NCBI GenBank assembly: GCA_910577405.1 | Contig: CAJTMG010000007.1 | Location: 1 to 64,000, forward strand | DNA from: an uncultured Oscillibacter sp. | GTDB taxonomy: Bacteria > Bacillota > Clostridia > Oscillospirales > Oscillospiraceae | Reading direction: 5' to 3' | Length of the DNA stretch: 64,000 nt | Shown here: piece by piece, positions 14,515-22,747 of the stretch | Numbering within the stretch: the first letter of the stretch is position 1 | Layout of the letters: each line of letters starts with the position of its first letter | Program-made: the position numbers and the translations under genes | The notes under the pieces: model-generated | What the model was told of the DNA's origin: nothing | What the model saw: only the letters and a program-made list of their open reading frames with translations | The model's database searches: none

Positions 14515-15690
14515 ATGCTGCCTTTAGAGGGAACCAAGGTTCTTGATTTGACAACCCTGTCCGGCTATTGCGGGATGGAGCTGGCTGATTACGGCGCGGA
14601 GGTCATTAAGGTAGAGCCTCCGGAGGGCGACCCCCTTCGGAAGCTGGAACCGATGAAGAACGGCGCCAGCGCCCATCACGCCTTCCGGGACCGGGGCAAG
14701 AAGAGCGTCACCCTGGACCTGACCCATCCCGACGGACAGGGTCTCTTCCGGAAGCTGGTCATGGAGGCTGACGTGGTCCTGGAGAACTTCGCTCCCGGTA
14801 CCCTGGAGGGCCTGGGGCTGGGTTATGAAGCCATGGCCGCCCTGAAACCCGCTCTGGTCTGGGGCCGCACTTCCGCCTACGGCTCCGACGGCCCGGACTG
14901 CGGCGCGCCCCAGCTGGATTTGATCGCCCAGGCCAAAAGCGGCGTCATGCACTTTACCGGCTTTCCTGAAAATCCCCCCACCCGCATTGGCTTTGCCGTC
15001 TCCGAGCACTATGCCGCAAGTTTTCTGGCCTCCGCCGTCTGCCTGGCCCTCTATCATGCCAGAGAGACCGGCGAGGGACAGCTCGTGGAAACGACGCTCT
15101 GTGGTTCCGCGATTGCCATTTCCGAGGATAAGGTCATCACCTACGGCGCGGAGAACGAGGACCCCATGCGCACTGGAAACGCCCATCCCCTGATTAACCC
15201 CTATGACATTCTCAAATGCAAAAATGGTTACGTGGCGATGGGGATTTCCTCCGACGCGCAGTGGGCAAAGTTCTGCAATGCCTTTGACTGCATGGAATGG
15301 ACCACTGACGAGCTGTACTGCTCCAATCTGGTCCGGGGCTATCACTATTTCGGGGACCTCCGGGTAAAGCTGGAAAATCTCTTTGCCAACTACACCATGG
15401 AGGAAATCGCGGAAAAGTGCGACGCGGCCCTGATTCCCGGCACCATGTGCAGCACCACCAAGGAAGCCCTGGAACAGCCTCAGCTGCGGGTGCGGAATAT
15501 GATCGTCTCCGTGGAAGACAAGACCCTGGGCGCGCTGGAAATGCCCGGAAAACCGGTGAAGTTCGCCGGGCAGGAGGAAGCGCCCCTGAAACCCGCGCCG
15601 GAACTGGGGGCGCAGAACGAGGAAATTTACGCCGCGGCAGGCATTGACGGCGAAACGCTGGCCCGCCTGCGTCGGGAAGGCGTCGTATGA
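14515..15690 (+). CDS. CaiB/BaiF-type CoA-transferase, first of two
   Basis: A 391-residue family III CoA-transferase that would move CoA between an acyl-CoA and the free acid. The Rossmann-like N-terminus is altered: LSGYCGMELADYGAEVIKVE in place of the usual GPxAGxLLADLGA. Asp135 in QLDLIAQAKSG is at the position of the catalytic aspartate. AAAGGAGGT gives the start at 14515. It is followed after 19 bases by a second family member, and the two could work as a heteromer or on different substrates. The context points to activation of a betaine acid with CoA taken from its product. Confidence 0.85.
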   Translation: MLPLEGTKVLDLTTLSGYCGMELADYGAEVIKVEPPEGDPLRKLEPMKNGASAHHAFRDRGKKSVTLDLTHPDGQGLFRKLVMEADVVLENFAPGTLEGLGLGYEAMAALKPALVWGRTSAYGSDGPDCGAPQLDLIAQAKSGVMHFTGFPENPPTRIGFAVSEHYAASFLASAVCLALYHARETGEGQLVETTLCGSAIAISEDKVITYGAENEDPMRTGNAHPLINPYDILKCKNGYVAMGISSDAQWAKFCNAFDCMEWTTDELYCSNLVRGYHYFGDLRVKLENLFANYTMEEIAEKCDAALIPGTMCSTTKEALEQPQLRVRNMIVSVEDKTLGALEMPGKPVKFAGQEEAPLKPAPELGAQNEEIYAAAGIDGETLARLRREGVV

Positions 15691-15709
15691 GACGGAAGGG
15701 AGGAGGAAC

Positions 15710-16912
15710 ATGAAACAGGGACCCCTTAAGGGAATCAAGGTGCTTGATTTCTCGCAGGTTTTATCCGCCCCGTTCTGCGGCATGATGCTGGCGGACATGG
15801 GCGCGGAGGTCATCAAGGTGGAACGGCCCGGCGCGGGTGACATCTCCCGTGAGTACGGCCCTTACATCAACGAGATCAGCCTCTATTTCTGCCAGTACAA
15901 CCGGGGAAAGAAGGGCATTGCCATCGATATGCGTTCTGAAGAGGGCAAAAAGGTCGTGATGGATCTGGTCGCTCAGGCGGACGTGGTGGTGGAGAACTTC
16001 AAGGCCGGCACGCTGGAAAAGCTGGGCATTGGCTATGAGAAAATGCTGGAGGTCAACCCGAATCTGATTTATGGCTCCATCTCCGGCTTCGGCACCTACG
16101 GCCCCCTCTCCCATCTGCCCTGTATGGACATCATTGCCGCGGCCCGCAGCGGTCTTGTGGCCCAGAGCGGTCAGGGCGGCGACGCTCCCATCAAGCCCGG
16201 GTTCTCCCTCTGCGACACCTGGGCGGGACTCCAGCTTTTGCGGGGACTGTCCATGGCCCTGCTCCACCGCCAGCGGACCGGCAAGGGCCTCCGGGTGGAC
16301 ATTGCCATGCTGGACTGCGCTTTCTATATGTGCGAGTCCCCGGTGCTGGAACACGCCCTGACGGGAGAATTCACCCAGCGCACAGGAAATCACCACGCCT
16401 GGTACGCTCCCTATGGCGAATTCGCGGCCAAGGACGGGAATATCGTTCTGGCGGTCAGTCAGGAGTCCCAATGGGCTGCCCTCTGCGATACTCTCGGGAC
16501 GCCGGGACTGGCTTCGGACCCCCGGTTTGCCGATAACGCCGCACGGGTTCAGAACCGGGACGCGCTTATTCAGGAGCTTGAGCGGGTCACCGGGGATTTG
16601 GGACGCTACGAGATGGAAACGGCCCTCCGCAAGGCTGGCGTTCCGGCGGCGGCGGTGCAGTCCCTCCAGGAATTCCATATGCAGCCCCAGACCGCGCGCC
16701 TGAACGTGATTACCCAGATTGAACAGGACGGCGTGGGCGCCTATACCGTGACCAACACCCCCATCCGGTTCAGCAGAACGCCACTCAGCCCCAATGCTTC
16801 CGCGGCGGGACATCCGGGCGAGCACAGCCGGGAGATTCTGGAGAGTCTGGGTTATGCTCCGGAACGCGTGAAGGCTCTGCTGGCGTCGGGCGCGGTGCAT
16901 CAGGCTGGCTGA
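15710..16912 (+). CDS. CaiB/BaiF-type CoA-transferase, second of two
   Basis: A 400-residue family III CoA-transferase with the typical start LKGIKVLDFSQVLSAPFCG, MLADMGAEVIKVERPGAGD and Asp140 in CMDIIAAARSG as the expected catalytic residue. It differs clearly from the preceding gene (roughly a third to two-fifths identical by eye), so the pair is not a recent duplication. GGGAGGAGGAAC precedes the ATG. Likely cytoplasmic partner in the same trimethylammonium-CoA cycle. Confidence 0.88.
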   Translation: MKQGPLKGIKVLDFSQVLSAPFCGMMLADMGAEVIKVERPGAGDISREYGPYINEISLYFCQYNRGKKGIAIDMRSEEGKKVVMDLVAQADVVVENFKAGTLEKLGIGYEKMLEVNPNLIYGSISGFGTYGPLSHLPCMDIIAAARSGLVAQSGQGGDAPIKPGFSLCDTWAGLQLLRGLSMALLHRQRTGKGLRVDIAMLDCAFYMCESPVLEHALTGEFTQRTGNHHAWYAPYGEFAAKDGNIVLAVSQESQWAALCDTLGTPGLASDPRFADNAARVQNRDALIQELERVTGDLGRYEMETALRKAGVPAAAVQSLQEFHMQPQTARLNVITQIEQDGVGAYTVTNTPIRFSRTPLSPNASAAGHPGEHSREILESLGYAPERVKALLASGAVHQAG

Positions 16913-16931
16913 TTAAAATTGAGGATAGGCA

Positions 16932-16980
16932 GTCCATCTGATGTTCCCGGCAAAAACGAGCATCAGATGGACCGCTTTTT
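16932..16980 (+). terminator. Hairpin between CoA-transferase and ferredoxin genes
   Basis: GTCCATCTGATG pairs perfectly over 12 bases with CATCAGATGGAC around 17 bases, followed by CGCTTTTT. It looks like a partial terminator inside the cluster, since the downstream genes have no obvious promoter of their own in the remaining 60 bases. Confidence 0.65.
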
Positions 16981-17043
16981 GGATAAGAGATATGAGATAT
17001 GTTCATACGGGGATATCAGTTGAAATAAGGGAGGATATCTGCT

Positions 17044-17310
17044 GTGGATTTGCTTTCTCCCAATCGGGAAACCTGCGTCAAGTGTCGGAACTGCATCGAA
17101 ATCTGTCCTATGCACGTCATTGCCCAGGACGAGGAGGGCTATCCGGCGCCCATTCATGACGCGTTCAAGATCTGCATCAACTGCGGCTACTGCGTGGATG
17201 TGTGTGTTCCGGGGGCGCTGTCCCATCGGGTCCGGCGGCGTTCCAACAATCCTGACGCCGCGCTCCGCCGTCTGAAACGAATCAAGGAGAATCGAAAGAA
17301 GAGAGGATAG
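17044..17310 (+). CDS. Two-cluster ferredoxin in the CoA cluster
   Basis: An 88-residue protein with CVKCRNCIEICP and CINCGYCVDVC, that is, two 4Fe-4S sites, the second lacking the usual proline after its last cysteine. The C-terminal 35 residues are basic (RRLKRIKENRKKRG), unusual for a ferredoxin and suited to docking on an acidic partner. GTG start with AAGGGAGG upstream. It is a plausible electron carrier for the acyl-CoA dehydrogenase-like enzyme in place of electron-transfer flavoprotein, or a donor that keeps its flavin reduced. Confidence 0.82.
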   Translation: MDLLSPNRETCVKCRNCIEICPMHVIAQDEEGYPAPIHDAFKICINCGYCVDVCVPGALSHRVRRRSNNPDAALRRLKRIKENRKKRG

Positions 17311-17315
17311 ACGCA

Positions 17316-17747
17316 ATGAGAAGCGACTGTGTGTTTTTCTGCCCCATCCGCGTGCGCTATGGCGAGGTGGATCAGCAGGGCATTGTCTATAACGGGAACT
17401 ACGTGGCCTATACTGATCAGGCTATGCTTGAGTTCTTCCGTTCCAAGGGTTACCCGTACCGGGATTTGGCGAAGAAGTATGATTCCGGGGTCTGCCACAA
17501 GAAATCTACCTATGAATTCATGGCCAGCGCCTACGAGGACGACCTGCTGGAAGTGTGCATCGCGGGCGTGCGGGTAGGCAACAAGAGCTTTACCATGTGC
17601 TTTGAGGTCTACCGTCAGGGAGAGGACGAACTGCTTATGCGCTGCGAGTCCGTGTATGTGGGCTACGACGTGGAGACTCGGACCAGCCGGCCCATTACCC
17701 CCCTGATGCGCTCCCTCTTGACCGGAGAGGCCGTTTCGTTCAGTTAA
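17316..17747 (+). CDS. Acyl-CoA thioesterase, 4HBT hotdog family
   Basis: A 143-residue hotdog-fold protein with the family's active-site loop RYGEVDQQGIVYNGNYVAY, containing the expected acidic residue (Asp at about 19) and asparagine. It hydrolyses acyl-CoA thioesters in the cytoplasm. It starts 5 bases after the ferredoxin stop, with GAGAGG upstream. In this cluster it could free CoA from crotonyl- or betainyl-CoA when the transferases stall, or act as a housekeeping proofreading enzyme. Confidence 0.85.
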   Translation: MRSDCVFFCPIRVRYGEVDQQGIVYNGNYVAYTDQAMLEFFRSKGYPYRDLAKKYDSGVCHKKSTYEFMASAYEDDLLEVCIAGVRVGNKSFTMCFEVYRQGEDELLMRCESVYVGYDVETRTSRPITPLMRSLLTGEAVSFS

Positions 17748-17831
17748 GAGACAGGAGATAAAATAAAACGGGAGCGGGGCGTTTTCCGTTCCACCATTCC
17801 AACCGTTTGATTGTATGGGAGGCGAGAAAAA

Positions 17832-19442
17832 GTGAGTAATCAACCTGAAAAGAAAACCAGAAATACTGACATTGAAATCGGCCTGATTATCACCAGCGTG
17901 GCGGTGCTGGCTGTGTTCATTGTGCTGATGATCGTAAACCCTAACGGAACCCTGAACGCCATTACCTCTTTTTTCAACATGATGATTTCCGGCCTTGGCC
18001 CCTTCTTTGAGGTGATTGCCTTTATCTCCTTCCTGGTGGGCCTCTACCTCTGCTTCGGCAAATACGGAAAGGTGCGGCTGGGAGACTGCAAGCCGGAATA
18101 TTCCAACTTCAGTTACTTTGCCATGATGCTTCTGGCGTCCCTGGCGTCGGCGGCCCTGTACTGGTCCTTCGTTGAATGGGCCTCCTACTACGAGTCGCCG
18201 GGCCTGGGCATGGAGCCTTTCAGCCTGGACGCCCTGGAGACCTCCCTCAGCTATCAGTTCTTCCATTGGGGCTTCGTGAATCAGGCCATGTACACCGTGA
18301 TGGGCGTCGCCATTGCCTACGGCGTCTACGTCCGCAAGCTGCCGTCCTTCCAGACCAGCGCCGTCTGCTGCGCCATGCTGGGAGAGAAGGTCAAGCATAA
18401 GACAGCCATTGGAAAAATCATTGACTTTTTGGTGATTTTTGGTATACTGGGTGCGTTGAGTTCCTCTCTGGGATTGGCGGTTCCACTGGCTACCGGAGGC
18501 CTGACAAAGCTCTTCGGCCTGCCCGTGACCCCTGTGATCCAGATCGGCGTGGTGGTCTTTATCGCCATCGTATACTCCTTTACCTCCTTCCTTGGCCCCC
18601 GGAAAGGCATGGAGCGCATCAGCAATATGGCCTCCTTTGTGTGCGTCTTCTTCCTGCTCTTCGTGCTGGTCACCGGCCCCACGTCCTTTATCCTCCGCAA
18701 TATCGTCAACTCCTTCGGGCGTATGATTGGCCTGATTCCCAGAATGTCCCTCTTCACCGACCCTGTTGCCAATACCGGGTTCGCGGAAGCCTGGACCATC
18801 TACTTCGTGGCCTTCTACCTGAACTATGTGGCCATGATGGGCATCTTTATCGCCAAGGTCTCCAAGGGACGTACCATCCGGGAAGTGGCCCTGTACACCA
18901 TCTTTATTATGACCGCCGGCGGCATCTGCATCTTTGGCATCAACGGCAGTTTCGCCATCCACACCCATCTGTCCGGCGTGGTGGACGTGATCGGACTGGT
19001 AGGCAGCGGCGTGGGAGACGCGGCAATCTATAGCATCATCGACGTGCTGCCCCTGGGTGGCTCCCTGCTGCCATTCCTGATTCTGGTCCTGATTGTAGGG
19101 TTCGTCGCGCCCTCTATGGACTCCGCGTCCCTGGCCCTTGCGGAGACCGTCACCAAGCGCGGCACGCCCCCTATGGCCCTGCGGCTCTTCTTCTGTGTGC
19201 TGCTGGCCGTCATTCCTATGTCCGTGATTCTGGTGGGCGCACAGTTTACGGTCATCAAGTATATCGCGATTATTCTGTCCGCGCCCTTCCTGGTGATTCT
19301 GACGGGCGTGATGGTGGGCCTGATGAAGTGGCTCCGGCATGATGAGCTGGTGGGCCTCCACGCGAAGAATATCGCCCTCCAGGAAGAGGAAAAACGACAA
19401 GAGGAACTGGAAAAGACTGCCGGAGGGTCCGAGGAGGCATAA
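17832..19442 (+). CDS. BCCT-family transporter, CaiT-like with altered aromatic box
   Basis: A 536-residue carrier of about twelve membrane helices. It has the family stretches YWSFVEWASYYESPG and FIAKVSKGRTIREV. In helix 8 (about 322-340) CaiT reads FYWAWWVIY; here the segment is YFVAFYLNYVAMMG, so the two tryptophans that cradle the trimethylammonium group appear as Phe-Tyr. The C-terminal tail is glutamate-rich (EEEKRQEELEKT). GTG at 17832 is chosen because GGGAGGCG precedes it; ATG at 17811 has no binding site. It likely exchanges or imports the quaternary amine handled by this cluster. Confidence 0.87.
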   Translation: MSNQPEKKTRNTDIEIGLIITSVAVLAVFIVLMIVNPNGTLNAITSFFNMMISGLGPFFEVIAFISFLVGLYLCFGKYGKVRLGDCKPEYSNFSYFAMMLLASLASAALYWSFVEWASYYESPGLGMEPFSLDALETSLSYQFFHWGFVNQAMYTVMGVAIAYGVYVRKLPSFQTSAVCCAMLGEKVKHKTAIGKIIDFLVIFGILGALSSSLGLAVPLATGGLTKLFGLPVTPVIQIGVVVFIAIVYSFTSFLGPRKGMERISNMASFVCVFFLLFVLVTGPTSFILRNIVNSFGRMIGLIPRMSLFTDPVANTGFAEAWTIYFVAFYLNYVAMMGIFIAKVSKGRTIREVALYTIFIMTAGGICIFGINGSFAIHTHLSGVVDVIGLVGSGVGDAAIYSIIDVLPLGGSLLPFLILVLIVGFVAPSMDSASLALAETVTKRGTPPMALRLFFCVLLAVIPMSVILVGAQFTVIKYIAIILSAPFLVILTGVMVGLMKWLRHDELVGLHAKNIALQEEEKRQEELEKTAGGSEEA

Positions 19443-19613
19443 TACGGCAGAGAATCTGGGAGAAAACCGCCGTTCTGTCATTCGATTCGCGTCATGGATT
19501 GGGAGAGAAACGCCCGCGGGTTCAGCAGGACGGCAAAATGGGAAATCAATGCAGACAGGTATGCGGGGGTAACTTCTCGCATACCTATTTGCGGTTCAAG
19601 GAGGACTGTCCAA

Positions 19614-21230
19614 ATGGCAAGAGATTTGTACTACGGCGCGGAAGCAAGAAAGAAATTGCAGTCGGGAATTGACCAGCTTGCGGACACGGTAAAAATCACC
19701 CTGGGTCCCAAGGGGCGGAATGTAATGTCGGCCCAGGGCTCCGGCACGCCTGTGATTACCAACGACGGCGCGGCAATAACCAAGGATTTTTCCGTCAGCG
19801 ACATTGCGGAGGATCTGGGCGTGCAGATGCTCAAGCAGGTGGCGAAGAATATCAGCGAGGCGGTAGGCGATGGGTCCACTGCCGCGGTGGTCCTGGCCCA
19901 GGCGATGGTCCGGGAGGGCATGAAGAATGTGGCCGCGGGCGCAAGTCCAGTGCTGCTCCGGAAGGGCATTCAGGGCGCGGCGGCTGCGGCTTTGCGGGCA
20001 ATTCAGGACGCTTCCTATCAGATTGAGAAGCGGGAGGATATCGTGCGGGTTGCGGCGGCCTCCTGCGGGGACGAGTCCTTGGGTGAGATGATTGCCGAGG
20101 CCCTGGAGAAGGTGGGGCAGGATGGCGTGATTACCGTGGGCGAGTCCAAAAACCTGCACACTGCCCTGGAGGTCGTCACCGGCACCCAGTTCGACAAGGG
20201 CTATCTGTCTCCGGATTTGGTCAGCGACCGGTCGAAGATGGAGAGCGTTATGGAGCGGCCTTATATTCTGTTTACAGACAAGAAAATCGAGGCCCTGAAA
20301 GACGTGCTGCCCCTGATGGACCAGGCGGCACAGCGGAAAGCGCCTCTTCTGATCGTAGCGGACGACGTGACCGGCGAGGCCCTGAAAGCCCTGATTATCA
20401 ATAAGCTCAAGGGTACCATGGACGTGATGGCTGTACGGGCGCCGGGCTTTGGCGAACGGAAAAAGGCCATGGTGGACGACATTGCTCTTCTGACAGGCGC
20501 GGTGGTTGTCCGGGAGGAAGAGGGTTTCGTGCTGAGTGATACGCCCATGGAGCTTCTGGGCCGCGCGGAGAAGGTGACCGTCAGCAAGGACCGCACCTTG
20601 ATTGAGGGCGGAAAAGGTGATCGCGGGGCCATTGCGGAACGGGTGGAGATGCTCCGTCGGATGCTGGCGGCGGCACAGGATGAGTTTGCAGTGGACCGTG
20701 CCAGGGAGCGTCTTGGCAAGCTGGCGGCAGGCGTGGCGGTGATTCGCGTGGGTGCGGCGACAGAAGTGGAATTGAAGGAAGAGAAGCGCAAGGCCGAGGA
20801 TGCTCTGAGCGTCATGCGTGCGGCGGTGGCGGAAGGCGTGGTGCCCGGCGGCGGGGTGGCCTACGTGAGCGCGGTTTCTGAAGTAGAGGCATACATGGAC
20901 GGGCTTTCCGGCGACGAGAAGGCCGGGGCGCAGATTGTGCGGGAAGCCTTGAAAGCGCCTCTGCGTCAGATCGCGGAGAACGCCGGGTTTGATGGAAGCG
21001 TTGCCATTGCGGAAGCCCTCCGGCGGGGGAATGGAACCGGTCTGGACGTGCGTTCCGGGGAGTATGTCTCCATGATGGACGCGGGCGTGATTGATTCCAC
21101 TAAGGTCACAAAGCTGGCTCTGGAGAATGCGGCGTCCATGGCGGCGACCCTGCTGACCACGGAGATCGACGTGATTGACCCCCATGACGAAGCCTGGCTC
21201 CGGGCACAGGGCAGCGGCGGTCTGTATTGA
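19614..21230 (+). CDS. groL: GroEL-type chaperonin paralogue
   Basis: A 538-residue Hsp60. It has ITLGPKGRNV, the ATPase segment VGDGSTAAVVLAQAM (AGDGTTTATVLAQ in classic GroEL), APGFGERKKAM and VVPGGGVAYV. It lacks the flexible GGM tail and ends GSGGLY, and ITNDGAAITKDFSVSD replaces the usual ITNDGVTIAKEIELED. No groES precedes it, so it is probably a secondary chaperonin with the main groESL elsewhere. GGAGGACTG precedes the ATG. It directly follows the BCCT gene with 170 bases between, so it may serve the neighbouring enzymes or be an independent stress gene. Confidence 0.9.
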   Translation: MARDLYYGAEARKKLQSGIDQLADTVKITLGPKGRNVMSAQGSGTPVITNDGAAITKDFSVSDIAEDLGVQMLKQVAKNISEAVGDGSTAAVVLAQAMVREGMKNVAAGASPVLLRKGIQGAAAAALRAIQDASYQIEKREDIVRVAAASCGDESLGEMIAEALEKVGQDGVITVGESKNLHTALEVVTGTQFDKGYLSPDLVSDRSKMESVMERPYILFTDKKIEALKDVLPLMDQAAQRKAPLLIVADDVTGEALKALIINKLKGTMDVMAVRAPGFGERKKAMVDDIALLTGAVVVREEEGFVLSDTPMELLGRAEKVTVSKDRTLIEGGKGDRGAIAERVEMLRRMLAAAQDEFAVDRARERLGKLAAGVAVIRVGAATEVELKEEKRKAEDALSVMRAAVAEGVVPGGGVAYVSAVSEVEAYMDGLSGDEKAGAQIVREALKAPLRQIAENAGFDGSVAIAEALRRGNGTGLDVRSGEYVSMMDAGVIDSTKVTKLALENAASMAATLLTTEIDVIDPHDEAWLRAQGSGGLY

Positions 21231-21276
21231 TTGCCTGGAAGAATTCTACAGCGAAAAAATCTCATAGCATGAAAAT

Positions 21277-21317
21277 GCCCTTTGCCCGCGGTTGGAAGCA
21301 GGCAGAGGGCGTTTTTT
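21277..21317. terminator. Bidirectional terminator between groL and lipoprotein gene
   Basis: TGCCCTTTGCC pairs with GGCAGAGGGCG and is followed by six T on the plus strand; the minus strand continues into CATTTTCAT. It serves the convergent genes. Confidence 0.75.
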
Positions 21318-21318
21318 G

Positions 21319-22293
21319 TTATGGCTGGGCGGAGAAGACGTATTCCTGCTTGTCAAAAATGGTGCTGACGGTAAAGGGCTGTTCCGCCGCGGCCTTGGGC
21401 ACCTCGATCAGACAGAAGAGCTTTGCGGTGGCCAGAGGCGCGATACCGGCATAAGAGGAGAAGCTCCGTCCGTCGTCGTCCTCCCGGATGATGAAGCCGT
21501 CATATTGGTACTTCTCTCCAAAGACTGCCTGGACGTTCAGGAAGGTTTCAATATCCTTCTCCACAGCCTGGAAGTTGGTGACGTTGTATTGCAGGGCCAG
21601 ATAGACAGACTCCGGATTCTCAATCTGAAAATGCCGGTAAGAATGGCTGGTGTCGGAGGGCAGGAGGTCTTCCGTAAATTCATAGCCCACGAATTCCATG
21701 GACGCGTACGCCTTGTTTTCCACCACTTGGCCGGGCTGTAATTCGATGGTGTTTTTGATCTTGGAGCCGGTCTGGTAGCCGCGGGAGAACAGCGTGCCGT
21801 TGACATTCAGCAGCAGGTTCAGCTCCTTGACGGAAACGGGCACTGCTGCGGCGGCATGGAATCGGACGGCTGCCTGGGGCGGGATGGATTCAGCGGCGGA
21901 AATGCTGGTCATATTTTCCTTTTCCACGCAGTACAGGCTCCCGGGGTACTCGATTCCCTCCGGAGACGCGGCGGTGAGGACCAGCAGATCCTGACAGTCC
22001 AGCGCGGCGCTCCCGGTGTTTACAACGTCCAGCACCACGTCCACATAAGGGGTGCCATCGTCGCTCTCGTAGTAGGCCCCTCCCATGCTGGCCTGCACCT
22101 TGCTGGTTGTGGCAATGCTGACCAGAGAGAAATCCGCGTATTCCGGGATTTGATACGTCGTGTCCAGCTCCAGCGCCGCGGCCTCCGGGAGTTCGGGCGC
22201 GTCCTCTTCAGGCGGTTCCTCCGGAGCTGCTCCGCAGGCGTTCAGGGAAACAGCCAGCGCCGCCGCCAGCAGCAGGACCAACAGTCTTTTCAT
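21319..22293 (-). CDS. Lipoprotein of unknown function
   Basis: A 324-residue surface lipoprotein: signal peptide with lipobox LNAC (cysteine at about 19), then an acidic proline-rich linker (EEPPEEDAPELPE). Two beta-rich segments follow; the first (VDVVLDVVNTGSAALDC) resembles DUF4352/immunoglobulin-like antigen domains in which a conserved strand precedes a polar loop. I do not recognise a specific family. GGAAGGAGAG precedes the ATG at 22293; the frame extends upstream without a binding site. Confidence 0.75.
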   Translation of the reverse strand: MKRLLVLLLAAALAVSLNACGAAPEEPPEEDAPELPEAAALELDTTYQIPEYADFSLVSIATTSKVQASMGGAYYESDDGTPYVDVVLDVVNTGSAALDCQDLLVLTAASPEGIEYPGSLYCVEKENMTSISAAESIPPQAAVRFHAAAAVPVSVKELNLLLNVNGTLFSRGYQTGSKIKNTIELQPGQVVENKAYASMEFVGYEFTEDLLPSDTSHSYRHFQIENPESVYLALQYNVTNFQAVEKDIETFLNVQAVFGEKYQYDGFIIREDDDGRSFSSYAGIAPLATAKLFCLIEVPKAAAEQPFTVSTIFDKQEYVFSAQP

Positions 22294-22517
22294 GGGCGAC
22301 TCTCCTTCCTTCTGTGAGGGTTTGGATAGAATATTAAACCGCCGCCCTGCCCTTGTCAAGACCCGCCGGCGCCGATTACGAGCGGTATTTGTTGAATACT
22401 GTCTGTATTCGGCAGCTCCCGCCGGTACTTTTGACGCGGTTATCCCGTGGATTGCTCCGGTTTTCCTGTCTTGCGGGAACGTTTCGGGCAGGTCAGAAAA
22501 ATTTTCCATGAATTTCC

Positions 22518-22546
22518 TTTACTTTTGGCCGGGTTTCTGATAGACT
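22518..22546 (+). promoter_or_regulatory. Possible upstream promoter of the exonuclease gene
   Basis: TTTACT and TAGACT with a 17-base spacer. If used it would give a leader of about 195 bases before the exonuclease start, or a short separate RNA. No terminator is visible within it. Confidence 0.35.
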
Positions 22547-22680
22547 ATAACTGTTCTTGAGCGGCAATATCAGCCAGAAGAACGGAAAAAGCAGGAAACG
22601 ATGTTGCACGGCGAATGCTTTGAAAATAGGACAAATCTTTGCGCAGGACGAAAAATCAGGGGAAAATGTGGTTTTTTGGC

Positions 22681-22709
22681 TTGACGTGGTTCCTGGAAAG
22701 CAATAGACT
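22681..22709 (+). promoter_or_regulatory. Promoter of the exonuclease gene
   Basis: TTGACG (22681-22686) and TAGACT (22704-22709), 17 bases apart, about 39 bases before the start codon. Confidence 0.55.
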
Positions 22710-22747
22710 AGAAAAGTAACCGGCATGGGTATTGAGTAAGTGAGTGT

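Noticed and set aside
17187..19481. A 764-codon open frame on the minus strand across the thioesterase and BCCT genes
   Set aside because: It is histidine- and glutamine-rich shadow sequence produced by GC-rich coding on the other strand. Nothing in it resembles a protein family.
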